Shown here one piece after another: positions 1-10,532 of a stretch of DNA of 64,000 nucleotides (position 1 is its first letter; each line of letters opens with the position of its first letter). The position numbers were made by a program, and so were the translations under genes. The notes beneath the pieces were generated by a model. It was not told the origin of the DNA. It did no database searches and was given only the letters and a program-made list of their open reading frames with translations. Where the stretch lies: contig NC_134400.1 in assembly GCF_050003625.1 (NCBI RefSeq), forward strand, positions 43,882,557 through 43,946,556, given 5' to 3'. Origin of the DNA: Haematobia irritans. Taxonomy: Eukaryota > Arthropoda > Insecta > Diptera > Muscidae.

Positions 1-1693
1 ACTTTCTACAGGAATAAAATTTTCTATGGAAATAAAATTTTGAAAAAATCTTCTATGGAAATAAACTTTTAACAAAATTTTCGAAAGAAATACAATTTTG
101 GCAAAATTGTTTATAGAGATAAAACTTTGACAAACTTTGAGCCAATTTTTTAGAAAAAAAATCTTGATAAATTTTCCGATAGAAATAAAAGTTTGACAAA
201 ACTGTATTCAGAAATAAAATTTTGAGAAAATTTTCAATGGAAATAAAATTTTGACAACATTTTTTTTATGGAAATAAAATTTTGACAAAATTTTCTTTAC
301 AAATAAAATTTTTGATAGCAATAAAATTTTGGCAAAATTTTTTATAGAAATAAAATTTTGACAAACTTCCAAATACGTTTTTTTAAGTTGGTAAATTTTT
401 GGTAAAATTTTGGTAGACTCCCAGAATATTTATCGGTAAAAATTCGTTAGTCGTCATATCTTTGAATATGACAGGGGTGCTAACGCAAAGAAAACCAGTA
501 AGGAAAGTCTAAAGTCGGGCGGGGCCGACTATATTATACCCTGCACCACTTTGTAGATCTAAATTTTCGATACCATATCACATCCGTCAAATGTGTTGGG
601 TGCTATATATAAAGGTTTGTCCCAAATACATACATTTAAATATCACTCGATTTGGATAGAATTTGATAGAATTTTACAAAATCTATAGACTCAAAATTTA
701 AGTTGGCTAATGCACTAGGGTGGAACACAATTATAGTAAAAAACAAGTAAGTAAAGTCTAAAGTCGGGCGGGGCCGACAAAATTTTCTATAGAAATTTTC
801 TAGAGAAAATGTTCTACAGAAATAAAACTTTGAGAAAATTTCCTATAGAAATAAAAATTCCAGAAAACTTTCTATAGAAATAACATTTTGAGACAATTTT
901 TTATAGAAATAAATTGTGATAAATTTTTCGACAGAAATAAAAGTTTGACAAAACTTTCTACAGGAATAAAATTTTCTATGGAAATAAAATTTTGACAAAA
1001 TCTTCTATGGAAATAAACTTTTAACAAAATTTTCGAAAGAAATACAATTTTGGCAAAATTGTTTATAGAAATAAAACTTTGACAAACTTTGAGACAATTT
1101 TTTAGAAAAAAAATCTTGATAAATTTTCCGATAGAAATAAAAGTTTGACAAAACTGTATTCAGAAATAAAATTTTGAGAAAATTTTCAATGGAAATAAAA
1201 TTTTGACAACATTTTTTTATGGAAATAAAATTTTGACAAAATTTTCTTTACAAATAAAATTTTTGATAGCAATAAAATTTTGGCAAAATTTTTTATAGAA
1301 ATAAAATTTTGACAAACTTCCAAATACGTTTTTTTAAGTTGGTAGATTTTTGGTAAAATTTTGGTAGACTCCCAGAATATTTATCGGTAAAAATTCGTTA
1401 GTCGTCATATCTTTGAATATGACAGGGGTGCTAACGCAAAGAAAACCAGTAAGGAAAGTCTAAAGTCGGGCAGGGCCGACTATATTATACCCTGCACCAC
1501 TTTGTAGATCTAAATTTTCGATACCATATCACATCCGTCAAATGTGTTGGGTGCTATATATAAAGGTTTGTCCCAAATACATACATTTAAATATCACTCG
1601 ATTTGGATAGAATTTGATAGAATTTTACAAAATCTATAGACTCAAAATTTAAGTTGGCTAATGCACTAGGGTGGAACACAATTATAGTAAAAA
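1..1693. repeat. Tandem ~951-bp unit: minisatellite plus B end1 fragment
   Basis: The sequence from 1 to about 776 recurs at 953-1728 with an offset of 951-952 and very few differences. Each unit holds degenerate 29-bp minisatellite (about 1-370 and 777-1320), a linker reading CTCCCAGAATATTTATCGG, then a truncated B-family end1 with the GTCGGGCGGGGCCGAC hairpin. A third copy of the minisatellite-plus-linker part lies at 3601-4110. No gene is seen. The first unit is cut by the window edge. Confidence 0.85.
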
Positions 1694-2011
1694 ACAAGTA
1701 AGTAAAGTCTAAAGTCGGGCGGGGCCGACTATATTATACCCTTCACCACTATGTAGGCCAAAATTTATGTTACCATCTCAACTACTTCACATTTGCTGGA
1801 AGCTATATAAAGGAGAAAATTTTTTTACTTCTACAAAATCTCTAGATTTAAAATTTAAATCGGCTAACGCTATCCAGTTAATTGGAGGAAACTTCCATTG
1901 AAAATGGGTCTAAAATGTGTAACAGTCTACCATATTTCCCCAACACTGGTGTACGTGTATATGGGAGCTATATACAATCTGAACCTGATTTTGACTAAAT
2001 TTGACATGTAC

Positions 2012-2087
2012 CACTGTGGTATCACAATGGACTGAATAGTCTAAGTGAGCCTGATACATCGGGCTGCCACATAGCCTAACCTAACCA
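2012..2087 (+). mobile_element. 3' remnant of the tRNA-derived SINE
   Basis: This stretch matches the reverse complement of about 27440-27510, the tail half of the SINE at 27430-27776, and ends in the same CCTAACCTAACC tail. The tRNA head is missing, as in a 5'-truncated retrotransposed copy. The paralogous B element near 63495 reads straight from GACATGTA to TAGTTATGTTAGAATAA without it, so it inserted after the two B copies separated. Confidence 0.8.
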
Positions 2088-2526
2088 TAGTTAGAATAAT
2101 AATTCTGCTATCTATGCGAAATTTCAAGTAAATGGGAGTATAACTTTGACCCCCTGGTCATATGAGTGCAAATCGGACGGAAGATATATATGGGAACCCT
2201 ATCTAAATCTGAACCGATTTCAACCAAATTTGGCACAATTACCGATACTACTAAATATACTCCTTGTGCGAAATTTGAAGCAAATCACGGCAAAACCCTG
2301 GATTTTGAGGCCATATAAGTTCAAATCGGATGAAAGATATATATGGGAGCTATATCTAAATTTGAATCGATTTTGACCATATTTGCACATACAATAGTAT
2401 CGTTAAAAGTACCACTTGTGCAAAATTTGAAGTAAGTCAGGGTAAAACTCTGGCTTTTGAGACCATATAAGTCCAAATCGGGCGAAAGATATATATATGT
2501 GAGCTATATCTAAATCTGAACCGATT

Positions 2527-3190
2527 TTAACAAAATTTGACACACTTAACGATACTATTAAACGTACCTCCTGTGCTAAATTTGAAGCAAATCACGGCAA
2601 AACTCTGGCTTTTGTGGCCATATAAGTTCAAATCGGACGAAAGATATATATGGGAGCTATATCTAAATTTGAACCGATTTCAATCAAATTTACCAAGAAT
2701 TGGTAGAATGTAAATTCCACCCTCTGTGCAAACTTTCACGAAGATCGGTAGTAAACTTTGGCCTCTGCGGTCATGTGAGTCTAAATCGGTCGAAAGATAT
2801 ATAAGGGAGCTATATCTAAATCTGAACCGATTTGGCTGATATTTTGCAACATTTTCGATTAACAAAATTTGACACACTTAACGATACTATTAAACGTACC
2901 TCCTGTGCTAAATTTGAAGCAAATCACGGCAAAACTCTGGCTTTTGTGGCCATATAAGTTCAAATCGGACGAAAGATATATATGGGAGCTATATCTAAAT
3001 TTGAACCGATTTCAATCAAATTTACCAAGAATTGGTAGAATGTAAATTCCACCCTCTGTGCAAACTTTCACGAAGATCGGTAGTAAACTTTGGCCTCTGC
3101 GGTCATGTGAGTCTAAATCGGTCGAAAGATATATAAGGGAGCTATATCTAAATCTGAACCGATTTGGCTGATATTTTGCAACATTTTCGA
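2527..3190. repeat. Perfect-looking 332-bp tandem duplication inside B1
   Basis: 2527-2858 and 2859-3190 read identically by eye over 332 bp. Each copy is about two 153-bp monomers plus a short piece ending TGCAACATTTTCGA. Neighbouring monomers differ at many sites, so this is a very recent duplication or an assembly artefact. Confidence 0.85.
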
Positions 3191-3600
3191 GATTCATAAA
3201 ATATTTGGATGTACCGTATTTCAAGAAAATCGGTTGATAAACACGCTAACTATGACCACATCGGTGATAAATATATAAGGCAGCTATATCTAAATCTGAA
3301 CCGATTTTTCCCAAAACCAATAGCGATTGTCTCTGTCCCAAGAAACGGCTCTATGCCAACTTTGAGGACAATCGGACTTAAATTGCGAGCTGTACTTTGT
3401 GCACAAAATTACATATACAGACAGACGGACGGACAGACAAACAGACAGACAGACAGACGGATATCGCTAAATCGACTCAGAATTTCATTCTAAGCCGATC
3501 GGTATACTAAAAGATGGGTCTATGACCACTATTTCTTGGCGTTACATACAAATGCACAAACTTATTATACCCTGTACCACAGTAGTGGTGAAGGGTATAA

Positions 3601-4122
3601 ACATTTTGAGACAAATTTATCGACAGAAATAAAAGTTTGACAAAACCTTCTACAGGAATAAAATTTTCTATGGAAATAAAATTTTGACAAAATCTTCTAT
3701 GGAAATAAACTTTTAACAAAATTTTCGAAAGAAATACAATTTTGGCAAAATTGTTTATAGAAATAAAACTTTGACAAACTTTGAGACAATTTTTTAGAAA
3801 AAAAAATCTTGATAAAAAAATTAAAATAAAAGTTTGACAAAACTGTATTCAAAAATAAAATTTTGAAATAAAATTTTGACAACATTTTTTATGGAAATAA
3901 AATTTTGACAAAATTTTCTATACAAATACAATTTTTGATAGCAATAAAATGTTGGCAAAATTTTTTATAGAATTAAAATTTTGACAAACTTCCAAATACG
4001 TTTTTTAAGTTGGTAGATTTTTGGTAAAATTTTGGTAGACTCCCAGAATATTTATCGTTAAAAATTTGTTAGTCGTCATATCTTTTAATATGACAGGGGT
4101 GCTAACGCAAAGAAAAAAAAAA
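3601..4122. repeat. Degenerate 29-bp minisatellite and linker
   Basis: Third copy of the minisatellite-plus-linker block seen at 1-500 and 780-1440. It ends GCTAACGCAAAG followed by an A-run, into which A1 begins. No gene. Confidence 0.75.
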
Positions 4123-4246
4123 ACAAGTATATACGGCCGTAAGTTCGGCCAGGCCGAAGCTTATGTACCCTCCACCATGGATTGCGTTGAAACTTCTACT
4201 GAAGGCTGTCATCCACAATCGAATTACTTGGGTTGCGGTAACACTT

Positions 4247-4840
4247 CCCAGCAAAAACTCCTATTACCAGGTATGAGTACAAGTATGCCTGCGCCAAATT
4301 GGTAACAACTTCCTCGTACATATATCAGTAGTAATACTTTTACACGGGTATGACATTGGAGAAAAGTACTTCCGTGCAAGCATACCAGCAGTCGAAAAAT
4401 AAGTACTTCTTCGCAAGTATACCAGCTCTTCAAAAATAATATCTTTACCATAAGGATATCCAAAAAGTGCGAACTCACCCCTGTTGTTTTGTAATCCAAC
4501 ACACTATACCACGCTCCACGACATGGTTCTATTCAATGATGTTATTTTGTAATATAAATTATGTACTATACAACTTTAGAAAACAAAGGTATATATTATT
4601 GACAATTTTTTTCTGAAATGTAATTTGACATTACTTTTCGCTACTATTAACGGTACCCACTGTAGAGCCGAACCCGGACCTCAAGATATGATTTTGATTA
4701 CCGGTATTAATAGAAAGAATCAATTTTTGCCTACACAGGTAAGTTATTATTTTTAAATCCCATGTAATACTTCAAGTAGTAACTTTTTGATTACCGGTAT
4801 TACTGAAAGAATCACTAGTGCTTACCCAGTTTTTGCTGGG
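4247..4840. mobile_element. TIR element with CCCAGCAAAAACT ends, inside A1
   Basis: Perfect 13-bp terminal inverted repeats: CCCAGCAAAAACT at 4247-4259 and AGTTTTTGCTGGG at 4828-4840. Length 594 bp. An internal direct repeat begins GATTACCGGTATTA near 4694 and 4786. No coding capacity. No clear target-site duplication; relative to other A copies the host has also lost the end1 hairpin region next to it. The element at 40344-40745 has nearly the same ends, so this is a family. Superfamily not assigned. Confidence 0.65.
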
Positions 4841-4844
4841 TTGT

Positions 4845-5100
4845 TTAAAGTTTCTATAAAAATAAAATTTTGACAAAATAAAATTTTGACAACATTTTCT
4901 ATAGAAGTAAAATTTGGAAAAAAATTTTCTATAGAAATAAAATTTGAAAAAAATTTTCTATAGAAATAAAATTTTGACAAAATTTTCTATAGAAATAAAA
5001 TTTTGACAAAATTTTTTATAGAAATAAAATTTTGACAAAATTTTCTATAGAAATAACGTTTTGACAATGTGTTCTATAAAAATAAAGTTTTGGTAGATTA
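4845..5100. repeat. 29-bp minisatellite of A1
   Basis: Tandem units close to TTTCTATAGAAAATTTTG plus TCAAAATTTTA (29 bp) in reverse orientation. In A elements this array always lies between the end1 block and the GGCTCGAGTGGCAACCATG linker. Confidence 0.85.
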
Positions 5101-5138
5101 TTTTTGGCTCGAGTGGCAACCATGATTATGAACCGATA

Positions 5139-5677
5139 CACAGTGAACCAACCGAAAAAACAGTGAACCAACCAGGAAGAAAACTTTCGGTTGAATTTAG
5201 AAAATTTTGAATATTTGTAGAAAATTTTAACTAAACAGTATTACAAACGTTGGAATCACGCCAACGTTGGCATATTTACTCATAAAAATAAGTAAATATT
5301 TATCGAAAAATTCAAGAAAATTTATTTGATATAACTAAGTTTTTTCACTAGTTAAAGAAAATTTTGTAGTTTGAAGGAAAAACTTGGACTTCAAAATTGC
5401 AAGAATGTCTTTAGTGACATACGAAGTTCATGATGGACGCATTTTTGGTAAAATTTACAAATTTAAAGAAATTCTGAACTATTTTGTGGAAGACACGAAT
5501 TTAGTTAATCTTTATGCTTCATTTGAGTATATTTTTTTCCTCGGGTTTAGTTAATTTAACTAACGTACACACAAAATTATTAGAGTAAAGGAAACTTCCT
5601 CCAAACATAATAATTCCATGAACTAAAATAAAGTTAAATTGGCTTTAGTGAAATAGAGAGTTCACTTTTTTTGAGTG
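5139..5677. mobile_element. MITE with CACAGTGAAC / GTTCACT...GAGTG ends and TA duplication
   Basis: Intact A copies read GAACCGATATGGACC. Here GAACCGATA is followed by 539 bp starting CACAGTGAACC and ending TTTGAGTG, then TATGGACC, so TA (5137-5138, 5678-5679) is duplicated. The ends are inverted in part (CACAGTGAAC; reverse of the right end CACTCAAAAAAAGTGAAC). Related pieces lie near 55920, 57990-58070 and 60100-60517. Non-coding. TA duplication suggests mobilisation by a Tc1/mariner-type transposase (inference). Confidence 0.75.
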
Positions 5678-5679
5678 TA

Positions 5680-6830
5680 TGGACCAATTTTTGGTCCATA
5701 TCGGTCTATATATACCTATAGACCGATATGGACCAATTTTGGCATGGTTATTAGCGGCCATATATTAACACCACGTTGCAAATTTCAACCGGATCGGATG
5801 AATTTTGCTCCTCCAATAGGCTCCGGAGATCAAATCTGGGGAACGGTTTATATGGGGGCTATATATAATTATGGACCGATATGGACCAATTCTTTCGTGT
5901 TTGTTAGAGACCACCCTCTCACACCATGTTCCAAATTTCAACCGGATCGGATGAATTTTGTTCCTCCAAGAGGCTGCGGAGGACAAATCTGGGGATTGGT
6001 TTATATGGGGGCTATATATAATTATGGACCGATATGGACCAATTCTAGCATGGTTATAAGAGACCATATACTAACACCGCGTACCAAATTTCAACCGGAT
6101 CGGATGAATTTTACTCATCTAAGAGGCTCCGGAGGTCAAATCCGGGGATCGGCTTATATGGGGCTATATATAATTATGGACCGATATGGACCAATTCTAG
6201 CATGGTTATTAGAGACCATATACTAACACCACGTACCAAATTTCAACCGGATCGGATGACTTTTGCACCTCTAAGAGGCTCCGGAGGTCAAATCTGGGGA
6301 TCGAATTATATGGGGGCTATATATAATTATGGACCAATGTGGACCAATTTTGGCATGGTTGTTAGAGACCATATACTAACACCATGTACCAAATTTCAGC
6401 CGGATCGGATGAAATTTGCTTCTCTTAGAGTCTCCACAAGCCAAATCGGGGGATCGGTTTATATGGGGGCTATATATAATTATGGACCGATGTGGACCAA
6501 TTTTTGCATGTTTGTTAGAGACAATATACTAACACCATGTACAAAATTTCAGACGGATCGGATGAAATTTGTTTTTCTTAGAGGTTCCGCAAGCCAAATC
6601 GGGGGATCGGTTTATATGGGGCAATATATAATTATGAACCGATGTGGACCAATTTTTGCATGATTGGTAGAGACCATATACTAACACCATGTACCAAATT
6701 TCAGCCGGGTCGGATTAAATTTGCTTCTCTTAGAGGCCTCGCAAGCCAAATTTGGGGGTCCGTTTATATGGGGGCTATACGTAAAAGTGGACCGATATGG
6801 CCTAGGTGCAATACCATCCGACCTACATCA
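5680..6830. repeat. 153-bp tandem monomers of A1
   Basis: About seven monomers, each with GATCGGTTTATATGGGGGC, ATATATAATTATGGACCGAT, a segment near CTAACACCATGTACCAAATT, and GCTCCGCAAGCC or GCTCCGGAGGTC. The monomer is 51 codons long, so it stays open in one frame on each strand. I see no reason to treat the translations as genes. Confidence 0.85.
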
Positions 6831-7185
6831 ATAACAACTACTTGTGCCAAATTTCAAGTCGATAGCTTGTTTCGTTCGGAAGTTAGCGTGATTTCAACAG
6901 ACGGACGGACATGCTCAGATCGACTCAGAATTTCACCACGACCCAGAATATATATACTTTATGGGGTCTTAGAGCAATATTTCGATGTGTTACAAACTGA
7001 ATGACAACGGATGGGTATCCCCCATCCTATGGTGGAGGGTATAAAAACAACGTTTGTAAAACTTGTAACGAAAACGTTTTTCTTTTATTAGGGTTTTTTG
7101 AATTTCTCCGAAAATTTTAAACTTTTATCACCAAAAAATTGTTTGTTACAATTTGTTTTTTCAATAATTTTTTTTTTGATCCAAC

Positions 7186-7440
7186 AACGCAGTCCAGGAC
7201 CATTGGTATGCAAGGCGGTCGTAGCGACCACTGCTCAACGGTGCCCAACTAAATGTATGTTTCTGTTAAATAAAGTTTGTTTAATCGGCTCGTGGACGCC
7301 GCAAGCAATGCTATATCTATTGATGACAATAACAGCGACATACGTCAGTAGATAGTGTGTTGCTTACAAATTGCATGGTCCGCGGTTCGATTCTCCGTCC
7401 AGGCAAAAGGTAACATTTAAAAAAATATATAAAATTGAAT
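7186..7440 (+). mobile_element. Damaged twin-tRNA element (copy 1)
   Basis: Two tRNA-like heads point outward. The right head on + (7332-7404) keeps a B box, GGTTCGATTC, but its A-box region is changed to ACGTCAGTAGATAGTG. The left head on - (about 7190-7262) matches GAGCAGTGGTCGCTAC then CTTGCATACC, but has lost the GTTCGATCCC B box. The segment between reads TCGTGGACGCCGCAAGC in this copy, close to the equivalent segments at 24095 and 33090. Compare the better copy at 23651-24236. Confidence 0.65.
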
Positions 7441-7570
7441 AATTTCTTCTAAATTTTTAAATTGATTAAATTGTAAGGGCCGATGTTGAATGTGAACCAC
7501 ACCTAAACGCCAAGTTTTTTTCCGAATTTTATTTGACATTTCTCTATTTCAGATTTACTCAATTTGAACC

Positions 7571-8217
7571 ATGGAGAGATACACAATCCAACAACGTGTT
7601 AAATGGTTCCAAGAAATGGCAACAGTGGATGATCAATTTTCGAAGAAAATCATCTTCAGTGATGAGGCACATTTTCACCTCAGTGGATTCGTCAATAAAC
7701 AGAATTGCCACATTTGGGCGAATGAGAAACCAAGAGTGATTGTCGAAAAACCAATGCACCCACAAAGAGTGACTGTTTGGTGCGGTTTATGGGCTGGCGG
7801 CATCATCGGGCCGTATTTTTTCCAAAATGAGGCCGGTCAGGCAGTTACTGTGAATGGTGTTCGCTATCGTGAGATGATAACGAACTTTTTATGGCCCGAA
7901 TTGGAAGATATGGATGTGAACGATATGTGGTTTAAGCAGGACGGTGCCACACAGCTAACGAAACAATGGCTCTTTTGCGCAACAAATTCAATGGCCGTGT
8001 TATCTCACGTAATGGCGATGTCAATTGGCAGCCAAGGTCATGTGATTTGACACCATTGGACTTTTTTCTTTGGGGTTATTTGAAAGAAGAGGTGTACGTC
8101 GATAAGCCAGCAACAATTCAAGAGCTAAAGGATGAGATAATTCGGCACACTAACGGCATAGAACCTCCATTATGCCTCAGCGTCATCGAAAATTTGGACC
8201 ATCGGATGAAAAAATAA
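7571..8217 (+). pseudogene. Tc1/mariner-superfamily transposase relic
   Basis: Encodes a recognisable DDE transposase catalytic half: IIFSDEAHFHL (first Asp), MWFKQDGAT (second Asp) and SCDLTPLDFFLWGYLK (third acidic residue, Asp). The ATG at 7571 gives MERYTIQQRVK, typical of the family N terminus, but this runs almost at once into the catalytic region, so about 100 residues of the DNA-binding part are missing (inference from usual family size). The frame used from 7571 to about 7955 changes near 7955 to the one ending at 8217. The site GCCACACAGC looks like loss of 7 bp between two GCCACA repeats, removing the His after the second Asp. The 3' end runs into minisatellite after HRMKK. No terminal inverted repeats found. 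Non-functional; the exact DDxD clade is not assigned. Confidence 0.85.
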
Positions 8218-8348
8218 AATTTTGAGAAAATTTTGCTATAGAAATAAAATTTTCACAAAATTTTCTAGGTAAAAAAAATTTTGAGAAAATTTTCTACAGA
8301 TATAAAATTTTAACAAAGTTATCTATAGAAATTAAATTTTGAGAAAAG
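8216..8348. repeat. Short 29-bp minisatellite
   Basis: Four to five degenerate units directly abutting the truncated transposase, which suggests the transposon was cut by, or inserted in, a minisatellite array. Confidence 0.75.
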
Positions 8349-9466
8349 ATCCACTTTTGCACTACTTCCGGATCACAAATTGTGGATCCAAACTACTTTT
8401 TTGCTGCGATTATATTTGATCCATGGTGGTCCGTATTAAAATTCCGACCTGCCGTAGTATATACATGTTTCAAAAAGGTCACATGCAATATATCCAAAAT
8501 GCGGTTAGCACATCATAAAACCACAATATATCCAAACAGGAGATGGTGATTAGAAAATAGCAGCTCACTATTGTAATTGACAAATTATTAAGACCCTAAT
8601 GAACCCATTTGCCAATTAACAATTAAAGCGTAACCTTCTGATGTTACCCTATGATAACATATTTTCGCTAAAATGTTCCCAGGATTTATAACTCGACCAT
8701 GATAGGGTAGAAACAACCCGCAATATAATCCCATATACAATAATAAATGAACAATAATTTTATTGGGAAAATTTGAAAGTTTTACCACAAAATCAAGGGA
8801 TATTTTTCATGCGAAAATTTACAAATATTTTTGCCAAAGAAATCTCTTCAATCATGAATGGTTTTCAATAAAATTCTTGCTTTCTATTACACTTGCAAAT
8901 TTTCATTTTGTTATGTCTGCCGAAAATCCAAAATAACCTATATTCAGATACGGTCTATCATAAAGGCATGCTTTGACTACACACGCCCGAGAAAATTGAT
9001 TAACCCCTAATTTTTATTCTTTCCCTTCGTCAACAAAATTCACATTTTACTCAGAGGTTGAAGGGGAAATTTTGGTACGAGTATTGTCTAGCTATTGTTT
9101 TTAGGTGGTTGATTAGACAGATGGACGGACACTTTGTCTATGGCGTAGAAATGTAGCAATGCCAATTGAAATGACCAAAATAGAAATTAATTCTTTTATT
9201 ATGGATCATTGATATGGTATTCGATAATTTCCAGTTGTTTTGGGACCCGTCTGTCAATTTTGATCGGTTTGTTAATTTTTTTCTTGTTATGGATAATTGG
9301 TTATCCAAATGGTAGGGCTGACTGAATGTTCTGGCTGAACTTTATACGATTGATTAATGTGGGAGTTTATTGGAAAATAAATATGGAAAGAATGAAGTCG
9401 AAGAAGGCGGAATATATTAGGTCACTAAATTTTGGGGATTGTAATGAGAATCAAGAAGTTGACTTT
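8349..9466. other. No gene or repeat recognised
   Basis: AT-rich sequence without coding potential, RNA gene or tandem repeat that I can support. A short GATGGACGGACAC run near 9120 resembles the GACG tracts of families A-C but lacks their core and ends. Candidate single-copy intergenic or intronic DNA. Confidence 0.5.
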
Positions 9467-9510
9467 TTATGCCCTTAACCACGGGTAAGGTACGGGGTAT
9501 AATAAGTTAG
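9467..9510 (-). mobile_element. Solo end2 fragment of a B/C-like element
   Basis: Reads TATGCCCTTAACCACGGG...GGTACGGGGTATAATAAG, the same imperfect hairpin plan as end2 of families B and C. It lacks the core and repeats and passes directly into the AT-rich element to the right. Confidence 0.55.
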
Positions 9511-9539
9511 TGAATTTGTACACATGATATGTTTGGAAT

Positions 9540-10200
9540 TAAAATTTTTAGCACATTATTTTTAAGTGCAAGCATATAATATTCATAAACTAGTATAATA
9601 TGTTTTTGATATATATGCTTATATGTTAGAACATATTATGTTTGTATGCGATGCAAACATATATTAATTTAGAAATAGCGTCTAAACATATATATGATTT
9701 AGAAACGTCAGATAGAGCGAGAGAGAATAGAGACGCAGATAAATAACGAAAGACATCAACATAACACAGTGAGAGAATCAAATGAGTGCAAATTGTGCGC
9801 TCACGTGTGAGTCACGCTCATGGCAACGGCGTGAATGTGCGCGAGCGCGATTAACGAACCCAAATGTCGTGCGTGAGCGTGAGTCGTGAGTGTGCGTGAG
9901 TAAAGATTTACGCTCACGAAAAAAAATCCCGCTCACCAACAAAACGATTTAGAGTTAAATTCATTTACAATTTTAGTGACATCTTGGATGCGAACACGTC
10001 GCTAAGGCAAATCACTCACAAAAATAAGATTTATTTAAAAACATAAATAATTAACTCTTTGGGGCTTATAAAATAATATGCCTGGAATGAAATATAATAT
10101 ATTTGCACAGTACAAACAATTATTTGTTTGACCAAATTCTGAAGATATATTTTTTTGAAGCATAATATGTTTGGGAGTATAACACCAAGGAGTACCGGCA
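9540..10200. mobile_element. AT-rich repeat element with CATATTATG palindromes, copy 1
   Basis: Left part (9540-9720) has AAGCATATAATATTCATAAACTAG and AACATATTATGTTTG motifs that recur, reordered, at 22201-23175. For example, the sequence ATATATTAATTTAGAAATAG near 9660 matches the reverse complement of about 22940-22970. The right part (10080-10190) has GCATAATATGTTTGGGAGTA, shared with 22230. Between them is a GTGAGCG-rich segment. No coding capacity. Class unknown. Confidence 0.55.
9790..9945. repeat. GTGAGCG / CACGCTCA cluster
   Basis: A local GC-rich island in AT-rich sequence, with repeated words GTGAGT, GTGAGCGTGAG, GTGCGTGAG, GCGCGAGCGCG and, on the other strand, CGCTCACG. Words occur in both orientations, so hairpins are possible. 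No ORF. Confidence 0.6.
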
Positions 10201-10205
10201 AGAGT

Positions 10206-10430
<225 letters not shown>

Positions 10431-10468
10431 TTCTGGGTCGTGGTGAAATTCTGAGTCGATCTAAGCAT
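10431..10468 (-). repeat. Conserved mini-me-like core between (TA)n and (GTCY)n
   Basis: TTCTGGGTCGTGGTGAAATT then CTGAGTCGATCTAAGCAT. The same block lies between a short TA run and GTCY repeats in every complete A copy, and B elements have a related CTGAGTCGATTTAGCGATG. A conserved core flanked by TA and GTCY proto-microsatellites is the definition of dipteran mini-me elements (established knowledge). Confidence 0.8.
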
Positions 10469-10532
10469 GTCCGTCCGTCCGTCCGTCCGTCCGTCCGTCC
10501 GTCCGTCCGTCCGTCCGTCCGTCCGTCCGTCT
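10469..10532. repeat. (GTCC)n tetranucleotide repeat, about 16 units
   Basis: Uninterrupted GTCC units ending GTCTGTTG. Most A copies have 2-4 units here. Confidence 0.95.

Larger units (their letters stand above)
1694..3600 (+). mobile_element. B1: complete non-autonomous Helentron/mini-me-like element, family B
   Basis: Starts ACAAGTAAG with a GC-rich hairpin (GTCGG/CCGAC) and ends in an imperfect hairpin finishing AAGGGTATAA. ATACCCTTCACCACTA at 1736-1751 is matched 16 of 16 by its reverse complement at 3583-3598. The interior has about 153-bp monomers (phase points near 2181, 2334, 2486, 2641, 2794), a GACA/GACG microsatellite at 3419-3460, and a core near GAGTCGATTT in reverse. No protein is encoded; short open frames are by-products of the repeat. 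Assignment to the mini-me/Helentron group rests on architecture (subterminal inverted repeats, end hairpin, internal repeats); an autonomous partner is not visible. Confidence 0.8.
4123..7045 (+). mobile_element. A1: family A element, with two other elements inside it
   Basis: end1 starts ACAAGTATATACGGCCGTA, followed by the hairpin TTCGGCC-A-GGCCGAA and TACCCTCCACCAT at 4166-4178. end2 finishes CTATGGTGGAGGGTATAAAA (about 7026-7045), giving the same 13-bp motif inverted. In order: end1 block, inserted element 4247-4840, 29-bp minisatellite 4845-5100, the linker GGCTCGAGTGGCAACCATG, inserted MITE 5139-5677, 153-bp monomers about 5680-6830, a short GACG run, the core, and end2. Open frames through the monomers (to 183 codons) come from a repeat length divisible by three. 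Flanked by an A-run on the left and AAAA on the right, matching the T-run preference of other copies. Confidence 0.8.

Noticed and set aside
1694..3600. CRISPR-like array because of regular repeats
   Set aside because: Repeats are long, diverged, adjacent without unique spacers, and in a eukaryotic transposon context.
5675..6663. Open frames of 100-183 codons repeating GAIYNYGPIWTN
   Set aside because: Products of the 51-codon monomer of family A; they recur in every copy in both strands and have no domain.
7571..8217. A domesticated transposase gene
   Set aside because: Frameshift at about 7955 and loss of the N-terminal DNA-binding part.
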